Part shown: piece after piece, positions 46,721-54,977 of the stretch
How positions within the stretch are numbered: the stretch's first letter is position 1
How the letters are laid out: the number at the start of each line of letters is the position of its first letter
Assembly: GCF_002939945.1 (NCBI RefSeq)
Contig: NZ_MDEB01000001.1
Location: forward strand, 496,001-560,000
Reading direction: 5' to 3'
Length of the DNA stretch: 64,000 nucleotides
Source of the DNA: Xanthomonas arboricola pv. populi
Lineage (GTDB): Bacteria > Pseudomonadota > Gammaproteobacteria > Xanthomonadales > Xanthomonadaceae
Translations under genes and position numbers: made by a program
The notes under the pieces: generated by a model
What the model saw: only the letters and a program-made list of their open reading frames with translations
The model's database searches: none
What the model was told of the DNA's origin: nothing

Positions 46721-47920
46721 ATGCGCTCCACACGCCCTCTCTGGACGCCCGCGCTGCTCGCGCTGGCCATCTCCACCGTCGCACACGCCGCCCCGTCCCC
46801 TGCCACGCTGTATCTGGGCGCGGACCTGTCCTACGTCAACGAGATGGAGGAATGCGGCGTGCAATACCGCGAGAACGGCGTGATCAAGGACCCGTTCGAG
46901 CTCTTCCATGCGCACGGTGCCAATCTGGTGCGCGTGCGGTTGTGGAACGATGCCCGCTGGACCCGCTACAGCGACCTGTCCGACGTCAAAAAGACCATCG
47001 CGCGTGCACGCGCGCAGGGTATGCAGGTGCTGCTGGACCTGCACTATTCCGACGACTGGGCCGATGGCGAAAAACAGCTGATTCCCAAGGCCTGGGCCAG
47101 CATCACCGAGACCGATGAACTGGCGCGCACGTTGTACGGTTTCACCTATGACACGCTCAGCGCGCTCGACCGTGCCGGCCTGATGCCGGAGCTGGTGCAG
47201 GTGGGCAACGAAAGCAATTCCGATCTGATGGACAGCAAGCCGTGGGACAAAAAGCGCCCCATCGACTGGCAGCGCAATGCCAAGCTGTTCAACGCCGGCA
47301 TCAAGGCAGTGCGCGACATCGGCGCACGCTCCACGATCAAGCCGCGGGTGATGCTGCATATCGCCCAGCCGGAAAATGTGGAACCGTGGTTTGCCGCTGC
47401 GACCAAGGCCGGCGTCACCGACTACGATCTGATCGGCATCAGCTACTACCGCAAATGGTCGACACAATCGATGGCCCAGCTGGGCAAGACCATCAGCCGC
47501 CTGCGCGGCCGCTACGATGCCGATGTGGTGGTGGTGGAAACAGCCTATCCATGGACGCTGGACTCCGGCGACACCTCGCACAATCTGCTCGGCGAGGATT
47601 CGCTGATTGCCGGCTACCCGGCCACGCCGCAGGGCCAGTTCCGCTACATGGTCGACCTCACCCAGCTGGTGATCGACACCGGCGGCGCCGGCGTCGTGTA
47701 CTGGGAACCGGCGTGGACCAGCAGCAGCTGCAAGACGCGCTGGGGCACCGGCTCATCATGGGAAAACGCCAGCTTCTTCGACTTCAAGCACGCCAATGAC
47801 GTGCTGCCGGCGATCGACTTCATGCGTCACCCGTATACCGGCGTGCCTGCAACAACAAGCAAACCCGCTGCGGGTAGGCAAGGCAACGCGGCCGATACCG
47901 GCAAGAGGGCCCAGCCATGA
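46721..47920 (+). CDS. galA: Arabinogalactan endo-beta-1,4-galactanase (GH53)
   Basis: This 399-residue secreted GH53 enzyme cuts beta-1,4-galactan side chains of pectin. A Sec signal peptide (about 1-23, ending VAHAAPS) precedes the TIM barrel. The acid/base glutamate lies in VQVGNESNSD and the nucleophile in VVVETAYPW; YLGADLSYVNEMEECG is the family's N-terminal signature. The ATG at 46721 follows GAGGAATT. Its stop overlaps the beta-galactosidase start as ATGA. The protein would release oligosaccharides for uptake by the adjacent receptor. Confidence 0.95.
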   Translation: MRSTRPLWTPALLALAISTVAHAAPSPATLYLGADLSYVNEMEECGVQYRENGVIKDPFELFHAHGANLVRVRLWNDARWTRYSDLSDVKKTIARARAQGMQVLLDLHYSDDWADGEKQLIPKAWASITETDELARTLYGFTYDTLSALDRAGLMPELVQVGNESNSDLMDSKPWDKKRPIDWQRNAKLFNAGIKAVRDIGARSTIKPRVMLHIAQPENVEPWFAAATKAGVTDYDLIGISYYRKWSTQSMAQLGKTISRLRGRYDADVVVVETAYPWTLDSGDTSHNLLGEDSLIAGYPATPQGQFRYMVDLTQLVIDTGGAGVVYWEPAWTSSSCKTRWGTGSSWENASFFDFKHANDVLPAIDFMRHPYTGVPATTSKPAAGRQGNAADTGKRAQP

Positions 47921-50484
47921 CCGGCATCAATCGCCGCGAACTGCTGCGCGGCATGCTCGCCAGTGGCGTGAGCGCCGCACTCCCGGTCGGTACGGCCGGT
48001 GCGCTGCTGCCCGCCATCGCCGCTGCAGCACCAGCTGCAACCGACAACGCCACGCCGCTTGCCGCACTCGGCGATGCAGCCCTGGCACCGCGCGAACGGC
48101 TGCTGTTCGACTTCGGTTGGCGCTTCCATCTTGGTCACGCCAGCGACCCATCGCGCGACTTCGAGTTCGGCAGCTTCCAGCGCAGCTTCGCCAAGGCCGG
48201 CAAGGACACCGCCACCGCCGCGCAACTCGCCTTCGACGACAGTGGCTGGGAACTGCTGGATCTGCCGCACGATTGGGCCGTGACCCTGCCCTTCCGGCAG
48301 GAACCGATCTCGGCCACCATCACCGAGGAAGATCCGGCCGCCGCGCACGGCTACAAGCCGCTGGGCACGAGCTTTCCGGAAACCAGCGTGGGCTGGTATC
48401 GGCGCACGCTGCAGATTCCCGCAGGCGATCTGGGCAAGCGCATCAGTCTGGTGTTCGACGGCGTGTTCCGCGACTGCATCGTGTTCTGCAACGGCCACAT
48501 CGTCGGGCGCAATGCCAGCGGCTATTGCGGGTTCGAAGTCGACCTCAGCGACGTGCTCGACTACGGCAAGCCCAACCTCATCGCCGTACGCGTGGATGCC
48601 ACGCTGGGCGAAGGCTGGTTCTACGAAGGCGCCGGCATCTACCGCCATCTGTGGCTGCACAAGACCGACTCGCTGCATCTGCCGCAGGACGGCGTGTTCG
48701 TGCGCAGCACGCTGCAAGGCACAAGCGCCACCGCGCAGCTGTCCACCGAAGTGCGCAACGATGGCACCGCCCCGCGCCAATGCACGGTGCAGGCGCACGT
48801 GACCGCGCCGGATGGACGCGTCGTCGCACAGGCAGCCAGCGCCACAGTCACGGTTGCACCTGGCCAGGTACAGCGCGTCGAACAGACCCTGCCGCTCGGC
48901 CAGGCCGCGTTGTGGTCGATCGACACCCCGCAGCTCTACCGCCTGACCACCAGCGTGCACAGCGACGGCAAGGCGGTCGATGCGGTGGTCACCCCGTTCG
49001 GCGTGCGCACGGCCGTCTTCGATGCGCAGCGCGGCTTCCTGTTGAACGGCACGCCGCTCAAGCTGCACGGCACCAACAATCACCAGGACCACGCCGGCGT
49101 CGGCACCGCCATCCCGGACAGCCTGCACGAATGGCGCCTGCGCCAGCTCAAGTCGATGGGCTGCAACGCCTACCGCAGCTCGCACAATCCGGCCACGCCC
49201 GCACTGCTCGCGCTGTGCGATCGGCTCGGCATGTTGGTGATCGAGGAAACCCGCCGCATGTCCACCGACCCGGAAGCCATGGGCGAACTGGAGACGATGG
49301 TGCGGCGCGGGCGCAATCATCCCAGCGTGATCCTGTGGTCGCTCGGCAACGAAGAGCCGCAGCAGGTCACCGAGCGCGGCGCGCGCATCGTCAGCCGCAT
49401 GCAGCAACGCGTGCGTCAGCTCGATCCCACCCGTCCCACCACCTTCGCCATGGACAAGGGCTTTGGCGATGGCGTCGGCCAGGTCGTCGATGTGGTCGGT
49501 TTCAACTACCGCACCAGCCAGATGGACGGCTTCCACGCGCAGTACCCCCACATTCCGATCTATGGCAGCGAAACCGGCAGCACCGTGTCGGTGCGCGGCA
49601 ACTACCAGCGCGACGACACCCGCGGCTACACCCGCGCCTACGACACCGACCACCCGTGGTGGGCCAGCACCGCCGAAGCCTGGTGGAGCTATGTCGCCCA
49701 GCGCCCGTATATCGCAGGCGGCTTCATCTGGACCGGCTTCGACTACCGCGGCGAACCCACACCCTATAACCGCTGGCCGAATGTCGCCTCGCAGTTCGGC
49801 GTGCTCGACAGCTGCGGTTTTCCCAAGGACAACTACTGGTACTACCGCGCGCAATGGACCAGCGAACCGGTGCTGCATCTGTTCCCGCACTGGAACTGGG
49901 GCGGCCTGCTGCAGCCCGACGACAAGGGCCGCGTCGCAGTCTGGTGCCACAGCAATCTCGAGGCGGTGGAACTGCTGGTCAACGGCGTCAGCCAGGGCCT
50001 GCAGCAGGTACCGGCCTACGGCCATGTCGAATGGCGCGTGGTCTACGCACCGGGTGTGATCGAGGCCCGGGGTTATCGCGGCGGCAAACTGGTGCGCAGC
50101 GAACGCCGCGAGACGGCCGGCACGCCGGCAGCGATCCGCCTGAGCTGCGATCGCAATGCACTGCGCGCCGATGCCGAAGACGTGGCGGTGGTCAAGGTGG
50201 AGATCGTCGACGCGCAGGGCCGCGTCGTTCCCATAGCCGATACACAAGTGCAGTTCGCCGTGCGCGGCGCAGGCAAACTGATCGGCGTCGGCAATGGCGA
50301 CCCCAGCAGCCACGAGGACGACAAGGCATCGCAGCGCAAAGCGTTCAATGGCTTATGTATGGCGTTGCTGCAGACCACGCGCAACAGCGGCGACATCGTG
50401 CTGCAGGCCATCGCGCCTGGACTGAGCCCGGCTACGCTGCGCCTGCAGGCGGCCAGGTCGGCCTTGCGGCCGTCGGTGGGCTGA
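47917..50484 (+). CDS. Beta-galactosidase, GH2, Tat-exported
   Basis: This is an 855-residue GH2 enzyme. The N terminus NRRELLRGMLASG, with Arg-Arg followed by a hydrophobic stretch to residue ~38, looks like a Tat signal rather than Sec. The sandwich and jelly-roll domains precede the TIM barrel. The acid/base glutamate is in LWSLGNEEPQ and the nucleophile in IYGSETGSTVS. C-terminal DUF4982-like and GH2 C-terminal domains end at about residue 855. It likely hydrolyses galacto-oligosaccharides in the periplasm. It is translated with galA through an ATGA overlap. Confidence 0.93.
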   Translation: MTGINRRELLRGMLASGVSAALPVGTAGALLPAIAAAAPAATDNATPLAALGDAALAPRERLLFDFGWRFHLGHASDPSRDFEFGSFQRSFAKAGKDTATAAQLAFDDSGWELLDLPHDWAVTLPFRQEPISATITEEDPAAAHGYKPLGTSFPETSVGWYRRTLQIPAGDLGKRISLVFDGVFRDCIVFCNGHIVGRNASGYCGFEVDLSDVLDYGKPNLIAVRVDATLGEGWFYEGAGIYRHLWLHKTDSLHLPQDGVFVRSTLQGTSATAQLSTEVRNDGTAPRQCTVQAHVTAPDGRVVAQAASATVTVAPGQVQRVEQTLPLGQAALWSIDTPQLYRLTTSVHSDGKAVDAVVTPFGVRTAVFDAQRGFLLNGTPLKLHGTNNHQDHAGVGTAIPDSLHEWRLRQLKSMGCNAYRSSHNPATPALLALCDRLGMLVIEETRRMSTDPEAMGELETMVRRGRNHPSVILWSLGNEEPQQVTERGARIVSRMQQRVRQLDPTRPTTFAMDKGFGDGVGQVVDVVGFNYRTSQMDGFHAQYPHIPIYGSETGSTVSVRGNYQRDDTRGYTRAYDTDHPWWASTAEAWWSYVAQRPYIAGGFIWTGFDYRGEPTPYNRWPNVASQFGVLDSCGFPKDNYWYYRAQWTSEPVLHLFPHWNWGGLLQPDDKGRVAVWCHSNLEAVELLVNGVSQGLQQVPAYGHVEWRVVYAPGVIEARGYRGGKLVRSERRETAGTPAAIRLSCDRNALRADAEDVAVVKVEIVDAQGRVVPIADTQVQFAVRGAGKLIGVGNGDPSSHEDDKASQRKAFNGLCMALLQTTRNSGDIVLQAIAPGLSPATLRLQAARSALRPSVG

Positions 50485-50497
50485 ACCGCCCACCAGT

Positions 50498-50640
50498 TGC
50501 AGTTCGCCCACGCAAAGACCCGCGCTTCTGATCGGCGCGGGCAGTGGAGACCTCGGTCGCCACGGACACGACAAGGCACGGCAGTACGGGACGTTGGAAG
50601 GTTTGTCCATGACGTTGCTGCAAACCGAATGGACTTCCGA
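50498..50640 (+). pseudogene. Decayed duplicate of the GH2 C-terminal coding region
   Basis: Starting 14 bases after the GH2 stop, the sequence repeats part of that gene's 3' end with many substitutions. TGCAGTTCGCC matches 50249-50259 exactly. After a one-base length change the codons from 50528 read LIGAGSGDLGRHGHDKARQ, against the parent LIGVGNGDPSSHEDDKASQ. MTLLQT then matches MALLQT. The frameshift and divergence mean no product is expected. From 50640 to 51230 I see no supported gene. Confidence 0.65.
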
Positions 50641-51230
50641 CAGAGTGGGGTCGCACGGTGGTGCATCCGGACCGACATCCCAGAAACCGCGCCTGACGAC
50701 GCCGCGTGAATTTTGGCGGCTTGAGTCGCCTGCGATCTTCTCCGCGGACACCACCGATCGTCGCCCGATGCAGGCAGCAATTCGTGTCCGACGACAAATC
50801 GGAAGCAAGAGCGCCTCCGGACGTGCTTGGCGATGGATGGCCTCGGTGGCAAAGCCATATTAGGCCGTGCTTGCGCCTCCGTTCGCTCCGACAATCAAAC
50901 CAGCAGATGCCTGTTTAACATCCCGCGTCGATTTCATCGCAAGGTCACATTCCCGGCATGGATGTCAGCGCACATGACGTTGTCCGAGTCCGACGCGTAT
51001 CGCCGCCAGACAAACCAACTCACCGGGCGATTCCGAGGGCGGGGACGACGCGATCGTCGCCGCGTGCGTGTGTCCCGGCCCACGCTGGCGGTGGGACTCA
51101 GCGGCGCAAAATTCCGTGCAGCAGGCGATCTAGCGCGACCGAGAGAGAGACGAGTCGAACTTATTTTCTTGAATGCCGCAGCTCGCTTGACGCGCGGCCC
51201 TGGTAACGCCGCATGAGCCGCCGCTATTCC

Positions 51231-51765
51231 ACGGCCATATAAGACCTAGCCAGATTGGCCATAGGCACCACAAAAACAATATCAGATATAGAAAAATGCA
51301 TTGCCAAAATCAAACCACCTTCACAATTCGACGCCGCTTTTCCAAGCAAATATCCAGTTATCTTTTGAGACCAAAGAACGTCATTTAATCGCATGAAAAA
51401 CCCATTATCGGCACACAATAAATTACGCAAAGATAGTAACCGGCTTTATCGCATTGCATCGCAATTTGTGGCAACAACTGACATCGACAACGTTAATTGA
51501 ACATGTACGTTCCTCCACGGCAACAATAAACCCAGCCTGACGTGGAGAAGGCATTCTCAGCGTAATCCGAATTTCACGAAATATCTAAATCTTAATATTT
51601 TATTGATGTCTTACAAAGATAACCGGAACTGCATCAGGCACACCCAGATCGAAAGATGCACCCCGCTCGACCGGCGCGCTTCAGATTAACGCACATGCAA
51701 ATGTTCTACATTGTAATTTTCAATGAAATTTAATTATTCAGCAAACCATCTGCCCAGGAAAATCA
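51231..51765. other. AT-rich gene-poor stretch opening the 51-54 kb island
   Basis: Base composition shifts sharply to AT-rich near 51231 compared with the GC-rich galactan locus. No convincing gene is present; a 56-68 codon minus-strand frame (51224-51430) lacks support. The end of the stretch is presumably the promoter of the 340-residue membrane protein. Confidence 0.5.
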
Positions 51766-52788
51766 ATGGCTGACAATATTAAATTGATCCAACCCAGAAA
51801 GCCCGCCACGAAATTGATCATTGGAGGACTCGCGGCGATCACTGGAATATACTCATTGACTTATCTTGCAGTTCAATCCGGCAATCATAAGACTGTTGAC
51901 GCAAGCCCAATGACCCAGACTCTCCACCCCGCTGGAGCTGGCCATGCAGCGCACCAGGAGCATGCGCAGACGAGCGGGATTGACTTCAACGATTCCACAG
52001 ATGCTGAAAGTGACAAGCCCTTCGCCGCGGGCGAGGTTCAACAACGCTTACAAGATTTTTTTGATCGATGGGATTCAGGCCGCCCCATGTCCCGAGCACA
52101 ACGAGACATCTTCATGTCCCGCTTACTCAGTACGATCGATTCCAGCCCAGAGGCACGAAAGGCAGTGGCTGATTATTATTCGAGAATACCCGCAAAAGAC
52201 GCCGCCAATCGGGAAATCATTCAGAACATGATCGTTCGCAGCGCATCGGGCAGACAAATGATGGTGGACGAGGCGAATCGCATTTGGGCTAGCAAGGACG
52301 CCAGCCTCTACACTGCAATGTACAAAACGTATGCAAACTTTCCTGGCACAGCGCCCAGAGAGGCACTGTCGCAGGCGATGTCGACTCTCAATAGCCGCGC
52401 GAGCGACGTGCCGACCTCGGTCGCTGCTTTGAACTTTGTCGGCACGATCGAAGAAGACACCTCAAAGGACGCAAGAAACCTCAGAAGCAATGCGATTTCA
52501 CAGATGAATTCGGTTGCAACCGGCAACGGCGACGAAATGGTGAAAGCACTGGCTGCACAGAAGGTGTACCGACTCTCCTCCCCAGATGCCGCAGCAGATG
52601 CGGCGGTCAATTACCTGAGAGGTGGTGCAACCGAACCGCTTGTGAGACAGACGCTCAATTCGATCGCAAGCGGCGATGTTGAACTCACTCCCCCGCTAAG
52701 GTCGACCCTGCTGACCGCAGTAGCACGCCCCTCCGCGTCACCTCAAGAACGGGAAATTCTGAAATCTTTGATGCAGGAGCATAGCTGA
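51766..52788 (+). CDS. Membrane-anchored hypothetical protein, 340 residues
   Basis: I do not recognise this family. The protein has a short basic N terminus and one membrane span at about residues 16-37 (LIIGGLAAITGIYSLTYLAV). A His/Thr-rich linker (about 40-80) leads to an all-helical periplasmic domain of about 250 residues with regular 30-40 residue spacing (FFDRWDSGRPMSRAQ, then SRLLSTIDSSPEARKAV). The domain has the look of a helical-repeat scaffold, with no cysteines or catalytic motif. Codon use and GC content are lower than the flanking genes, suggesting transfer. It precedes the secreted Cys-rich gene on the same strand by 324 bases. Confidence 0.75.
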   Translation: MADNIKLIQPRKPATKLIIGGLAAITGIYSLTYLAVQSGNHKTVDASPMTQTLHPAGAGHAAHQEHAQTSGIDFNDSTDAESDKPFAAGEVQQRLQDFFDRWDSGRPMSRAQRDIFMSRLLSTIDSSPEARKAVADYYSRIPAKDAANREIIQNMIVRSASGRQMMVDEANRIWASKDASLYTAMYKTYANFPGTAPREALSQAMSTLNSRASDVPTSVAALNFVGTIEEDTSKDARNLRSNAISQMNSVATGNGDEMVKALAAQKVYRLSSPDAAADAAVNYLRGGATEPLVRQTLNSIASGDVELTPPLRSTLLTAVARPSASPQEREILKSLMQEHS

Positions 52789-53112
52789 GAGCACTCGTCC
52801 AGCTCCCGCCAGCGCACGCCCGCATTGCCTATCTAGACGTACTGCAACCAATCAATCAACACATTCAATTAAAAATTATCGCCCAGTGATTTTTAAGATC
52901 ACATCGATCCGGACCGCTCTGGTCGACTAATAGCGCAGAGACACGCGCAGCATTAAAAAAAAGAAGTTCGCATTCACGAATAATAAAAATCCCCCACTAC
53001 TGGTCGCGCACCTGCAGTTGTCGATACCTTGCAACATTTAACCCGCGTTGGGCACCAGCTATATCAGCTACCAAGATCATTCAAAACATTCAACCACCAC
53101 ACGGAGATAATC
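52789..53112. other. AT-rich spacer between the two island genes
   Basis: This 324-base gap is AT-rich and contains no open frame with support. It ends with a GGAG ribosome site (53103-53106) for the secreted protein gene. Its length suggests the secreted gene has its own promoter. Confidence 0.5.
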
Positions 53113-53697
53113 GTGACTAGCAAGCTAAAGAAGCATCTCTATTCCCTCATCCTGGCGTTGACTATTGTAGGAACCGCACAGGCAGCACAGAATCCGCATT
53201 TGCACACCACATTCGGGGGATGGATAGGAAAGAATCAAAAGTCTTTCTATGAAGATGCCGGAACCCCAGCGGTATGTTATGGGGACGAAGCACATTGTCC
53301 AACCTCCACCCGCTCCACAACGCGCGGCTCATGCCGCGACCAAGGCTTTGACATCGGGGCAAGCTGGGATTTGCCGGTCAGGATTCCGGGACTTTCCCTT
53401 TCGGGGAACTACAATCGTAGCTGGACAGAATGCAATGAACGGGCCGAAGAGAACTCCTGCCCTCCGAAAGCGCACTCGAAGTACAGCCCTGCGGTCCTGG
53501 TGGGCGAACGTTGGGGCCTTAGTCATGTCACCGGTTCCAATTCCGGATGGTTCCAGAATGGCAGCTGCGAAGCTGGCTGGAAAAAGACGTATCGAGGCGG
53601 CTCCAACTGGCGGTGCGACTACGTAGGCGGCTCCTACGACAAGACCGGCTACCTCCCTGAATTTCGATACGTAGGTTGCGAGTATGACCCTGTCTAA
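53113..53697 (+). CDS. Secreted eight-cysteine hypothetical protein
   Basis: This 194-residue protein has a clear Sec signal peptide (MTSKLKKHLYSLILALTIVG, cleavage after TAQA). The mature part holds eight cysteines (CYGDEAHC, SCRD, ECNE, SCPP, SCEAG, RCDY, GCEY) and many Gly, Trp and Tyr residues, suggesting a small disulfide-rich extracellular or periplasmic protein. The start is a GTG with GGAG 6 bases ahead; the frame runs further upstream but without a ribosome site. I recognise no family. Its pairing with the membrane-anchored helical protein and its AT-rich context point to an acquired two-gene unit. Confidence 0.75.
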   Translation: MTSKLKKHLYSLILALTIVGTAQAAQNPHLHTTFGGWIGKNQKSFYEDAGTPAVCYGDEAHCPTSTRSTTRGSCRDQGFDIGASWDLPVRIPGLSLSGNYNRSWTECNERAEENSCPPKAHSKYSPAVLVGERWGLSHVTGSNSGWFQNGSCEAGWKKTYRGGSNWRCDYVGGSYDKTGYLPEFRYVGCEYDPV

Positions 53698-53746
53698 GGG
53701 GTCATACTAGGCAACGATCAGGCCACTAACACGAAGTCACGGCCGC

Positions 53747-53777
53747 ATTCGTGCCTGCTCTATGAGCAGGCACGAAT
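53747..53777. other. Perfect 14-bp hairpin after the island genes
   Basis: ATTCGTGCCTGCTC-TAT-GAGCAGGCACGAAT forms a 14-bp stem with a 3-base loop. There is no T run, so it is not a standard intrinsic terminator, but it may still end or protect the upstream transcript. It lies 50 bases after the secreted-protein stop and 30 before the IS remnant. Confidence 0.6.
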
Positions 53778-53805
53778 GTCGTAGGATCCGCGTGACTCGC
53801 CCCAC

Positions 53806-54477
53806 TCAGAATGACCTGATCAACGCAGTCGAAGGATGAGGCAGGCCACATCGGCCAAGCTGACGGCGCTCAGATCCTCGGTTTTTTTCCGTTTCCGGTG
53901 CGTTTCCGGGGTATTTGTCCGGGTTACAGGCACACCTCCCCGCGACAGGCATCAACTGCTTTCGCTTCAGCCACAGGTTCGACTGCGCAAACAGCGTCAC
54001 CCCCTGCGCGGTGTTCTTTGCCAGGCCGCGATAGCGCGCAATGATCGTGGCGTCCACGATCGTCCCGCTTCGCAGGCTCTGCCCCTTGCGCGACAGGTGC
54101 GCGTTGACCCGGTTGAACAGCTTGCGCGCCAAATCGTGCTGCTTCAGCAAGTGGCGGAAGTTGAGAATCGTGGTCTCGTCCGGCACCTTATCCACGCCGC
54201 CGATCTTGGCGGCACGGCGCATCGACACCGTGTCGTACAGGGCTTCTTCCGCCGACGGATCGCTCAATGCATACCACTGCTGCAAAAAATGGATGCGCAG
54301 CATCGTCTCCAGCGGATACGGCTGTCGCCCCGGCTGCCCGGACTTCGGATAGTGCGGCGCGAGCAGCGCCAGCAGGTCCTCCCACGACACCACCGGATCC
54401 ATCTCGGCCAAGAACACCTCGCGCCGCGTCGGCTTGCGCTTGCTGTTGTATTCCGCGTCGCCGAAGCTCAATTGCAT
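53806..54477 (-). pseudogene. IS5-family transposase with internal deletion (IS1478-like)
   Basis: The N-terminal 145 residues match IS5-group transposases of Xanthomonas: MQLSFGDAEYNSKRKPTRRE, then HYPKSGQPGRQPYPLETMLR, DPSAEEALYD and VPDETTILNFRHLL. They run to the first catalytic Asp in GTIVDATIIA. The frame then jumps directly to RYRGLAKNTAQGVTLFAQSN, which is the C-terminal segment of the same family. The DDE core with the second Asp and the Glu is deleted (junction near 54031-54040). The last ~50 residues appear frameshifted past the normal stop. The element is therefore inactive unless helped in trans. Confidence 0.85.
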
Positions 54478-54545
54478 CGAAATTGTCCACTCGCTTCGTC
54501 GGTCGATTGTGGCAGATCAGGCTGCTTTGTTCAGAGGTTCCTTAG
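53806..54545 (-). mobile_element. Remnant IS5-type insertion sequence
   Basis: The deleted transposase gene defines the element. One end appears to be GGAACCTCTGAACAA (minus strand, near 54545-54531), judged from where the neighbouring frame loses sense. I could not identify a matching inverted repeat at the other end with confidence. It is about 740 bases against more than 1 kb for an intact relative. Confidence 0.55.
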
Positions 54546-54654
54546 CCAGCGAGAAATGACGCACGCCTTGCAGACCACGCCGGACCACTTCATAGGTCGT
54601 GGCCCGCTTTCCTACGTAGAAGCCAAACCCCGTTGGGGGCCTCCTGATTGCCAT
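54517..54654 (-). pseudogene. Short ORF truncated by the IS element
   Basis: An ATG at 54654 opens a frame [18 protein letters not shown], then TTYEVVRRGLQGVRHFS. It runs into the IS terminus, where it picks up the residues LAKEPLNKAA before a stop. The first 35 residues look protein-like and the tail is IS-derived, so this is probably the 5' end of a gene disrupted by the insertion. I do not recognise the family. The remainder of 54655-54977 upstream of mutS holds no supported gene. Confidence 0.4.
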
Positions 54655-54977
54655 CCAGGATGCGGCAGGGCTGTCGCTCTTCGTCCGACGAAGGCCTCGG
54701 CCCGATGGTCAATCGCCCGCTTGGACCCATGGCCGGCGCCCTCGCGGCCGACAGCTCAAGGATTTGTCGGTGGGTGCGCTTAAACTTGAGCCCGGGCCGA
54801 CTTGAGGCGGCCCCTGGTTCCGTCGCAACATCCAATGCCAGCACGGCTCCTCGTCCATTTCGTCGCAACATCGATTTGATCCCGTTTAGAGGGTCGTCGC
54901 AGCAGCGTCGCAACAAAAATCACCGTTACTTGCCGCCAGCGACCCTGATTGACCGCCCCATCCCGGAAGAACATTTC

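Noticed and set aside
43656-50313. Long open frames antisense to the galactan TonB receptor and the beta-galactosidase
   Set aside because: They arise from high-GC codon bias on the coding strand, are unusually rich in Arg, His, Gln and Val, and show no family motifs. The same applies to long frames antisense to mutS, katG, lepA and the FadB-like gene.
51224-51430. Minus-strand frame of 56-68 codons in the AT-rich stretch
   Set aside because: No ribosome site, no recognised motif and an uncertain start; kept only as a note.
54517-54654. Possible filamentous-phage replication-protein remnant (FYVGKR string)
   Set aside because: The short FYVGKR similarity is too small to support a phage origin and the residues after it do not fit.
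54590-54916. 108-codon minus-strand frame between the IS remnant and mutS
   Set aside because: Composition is not protein-like and it competes with the better frame at 54517-54654.
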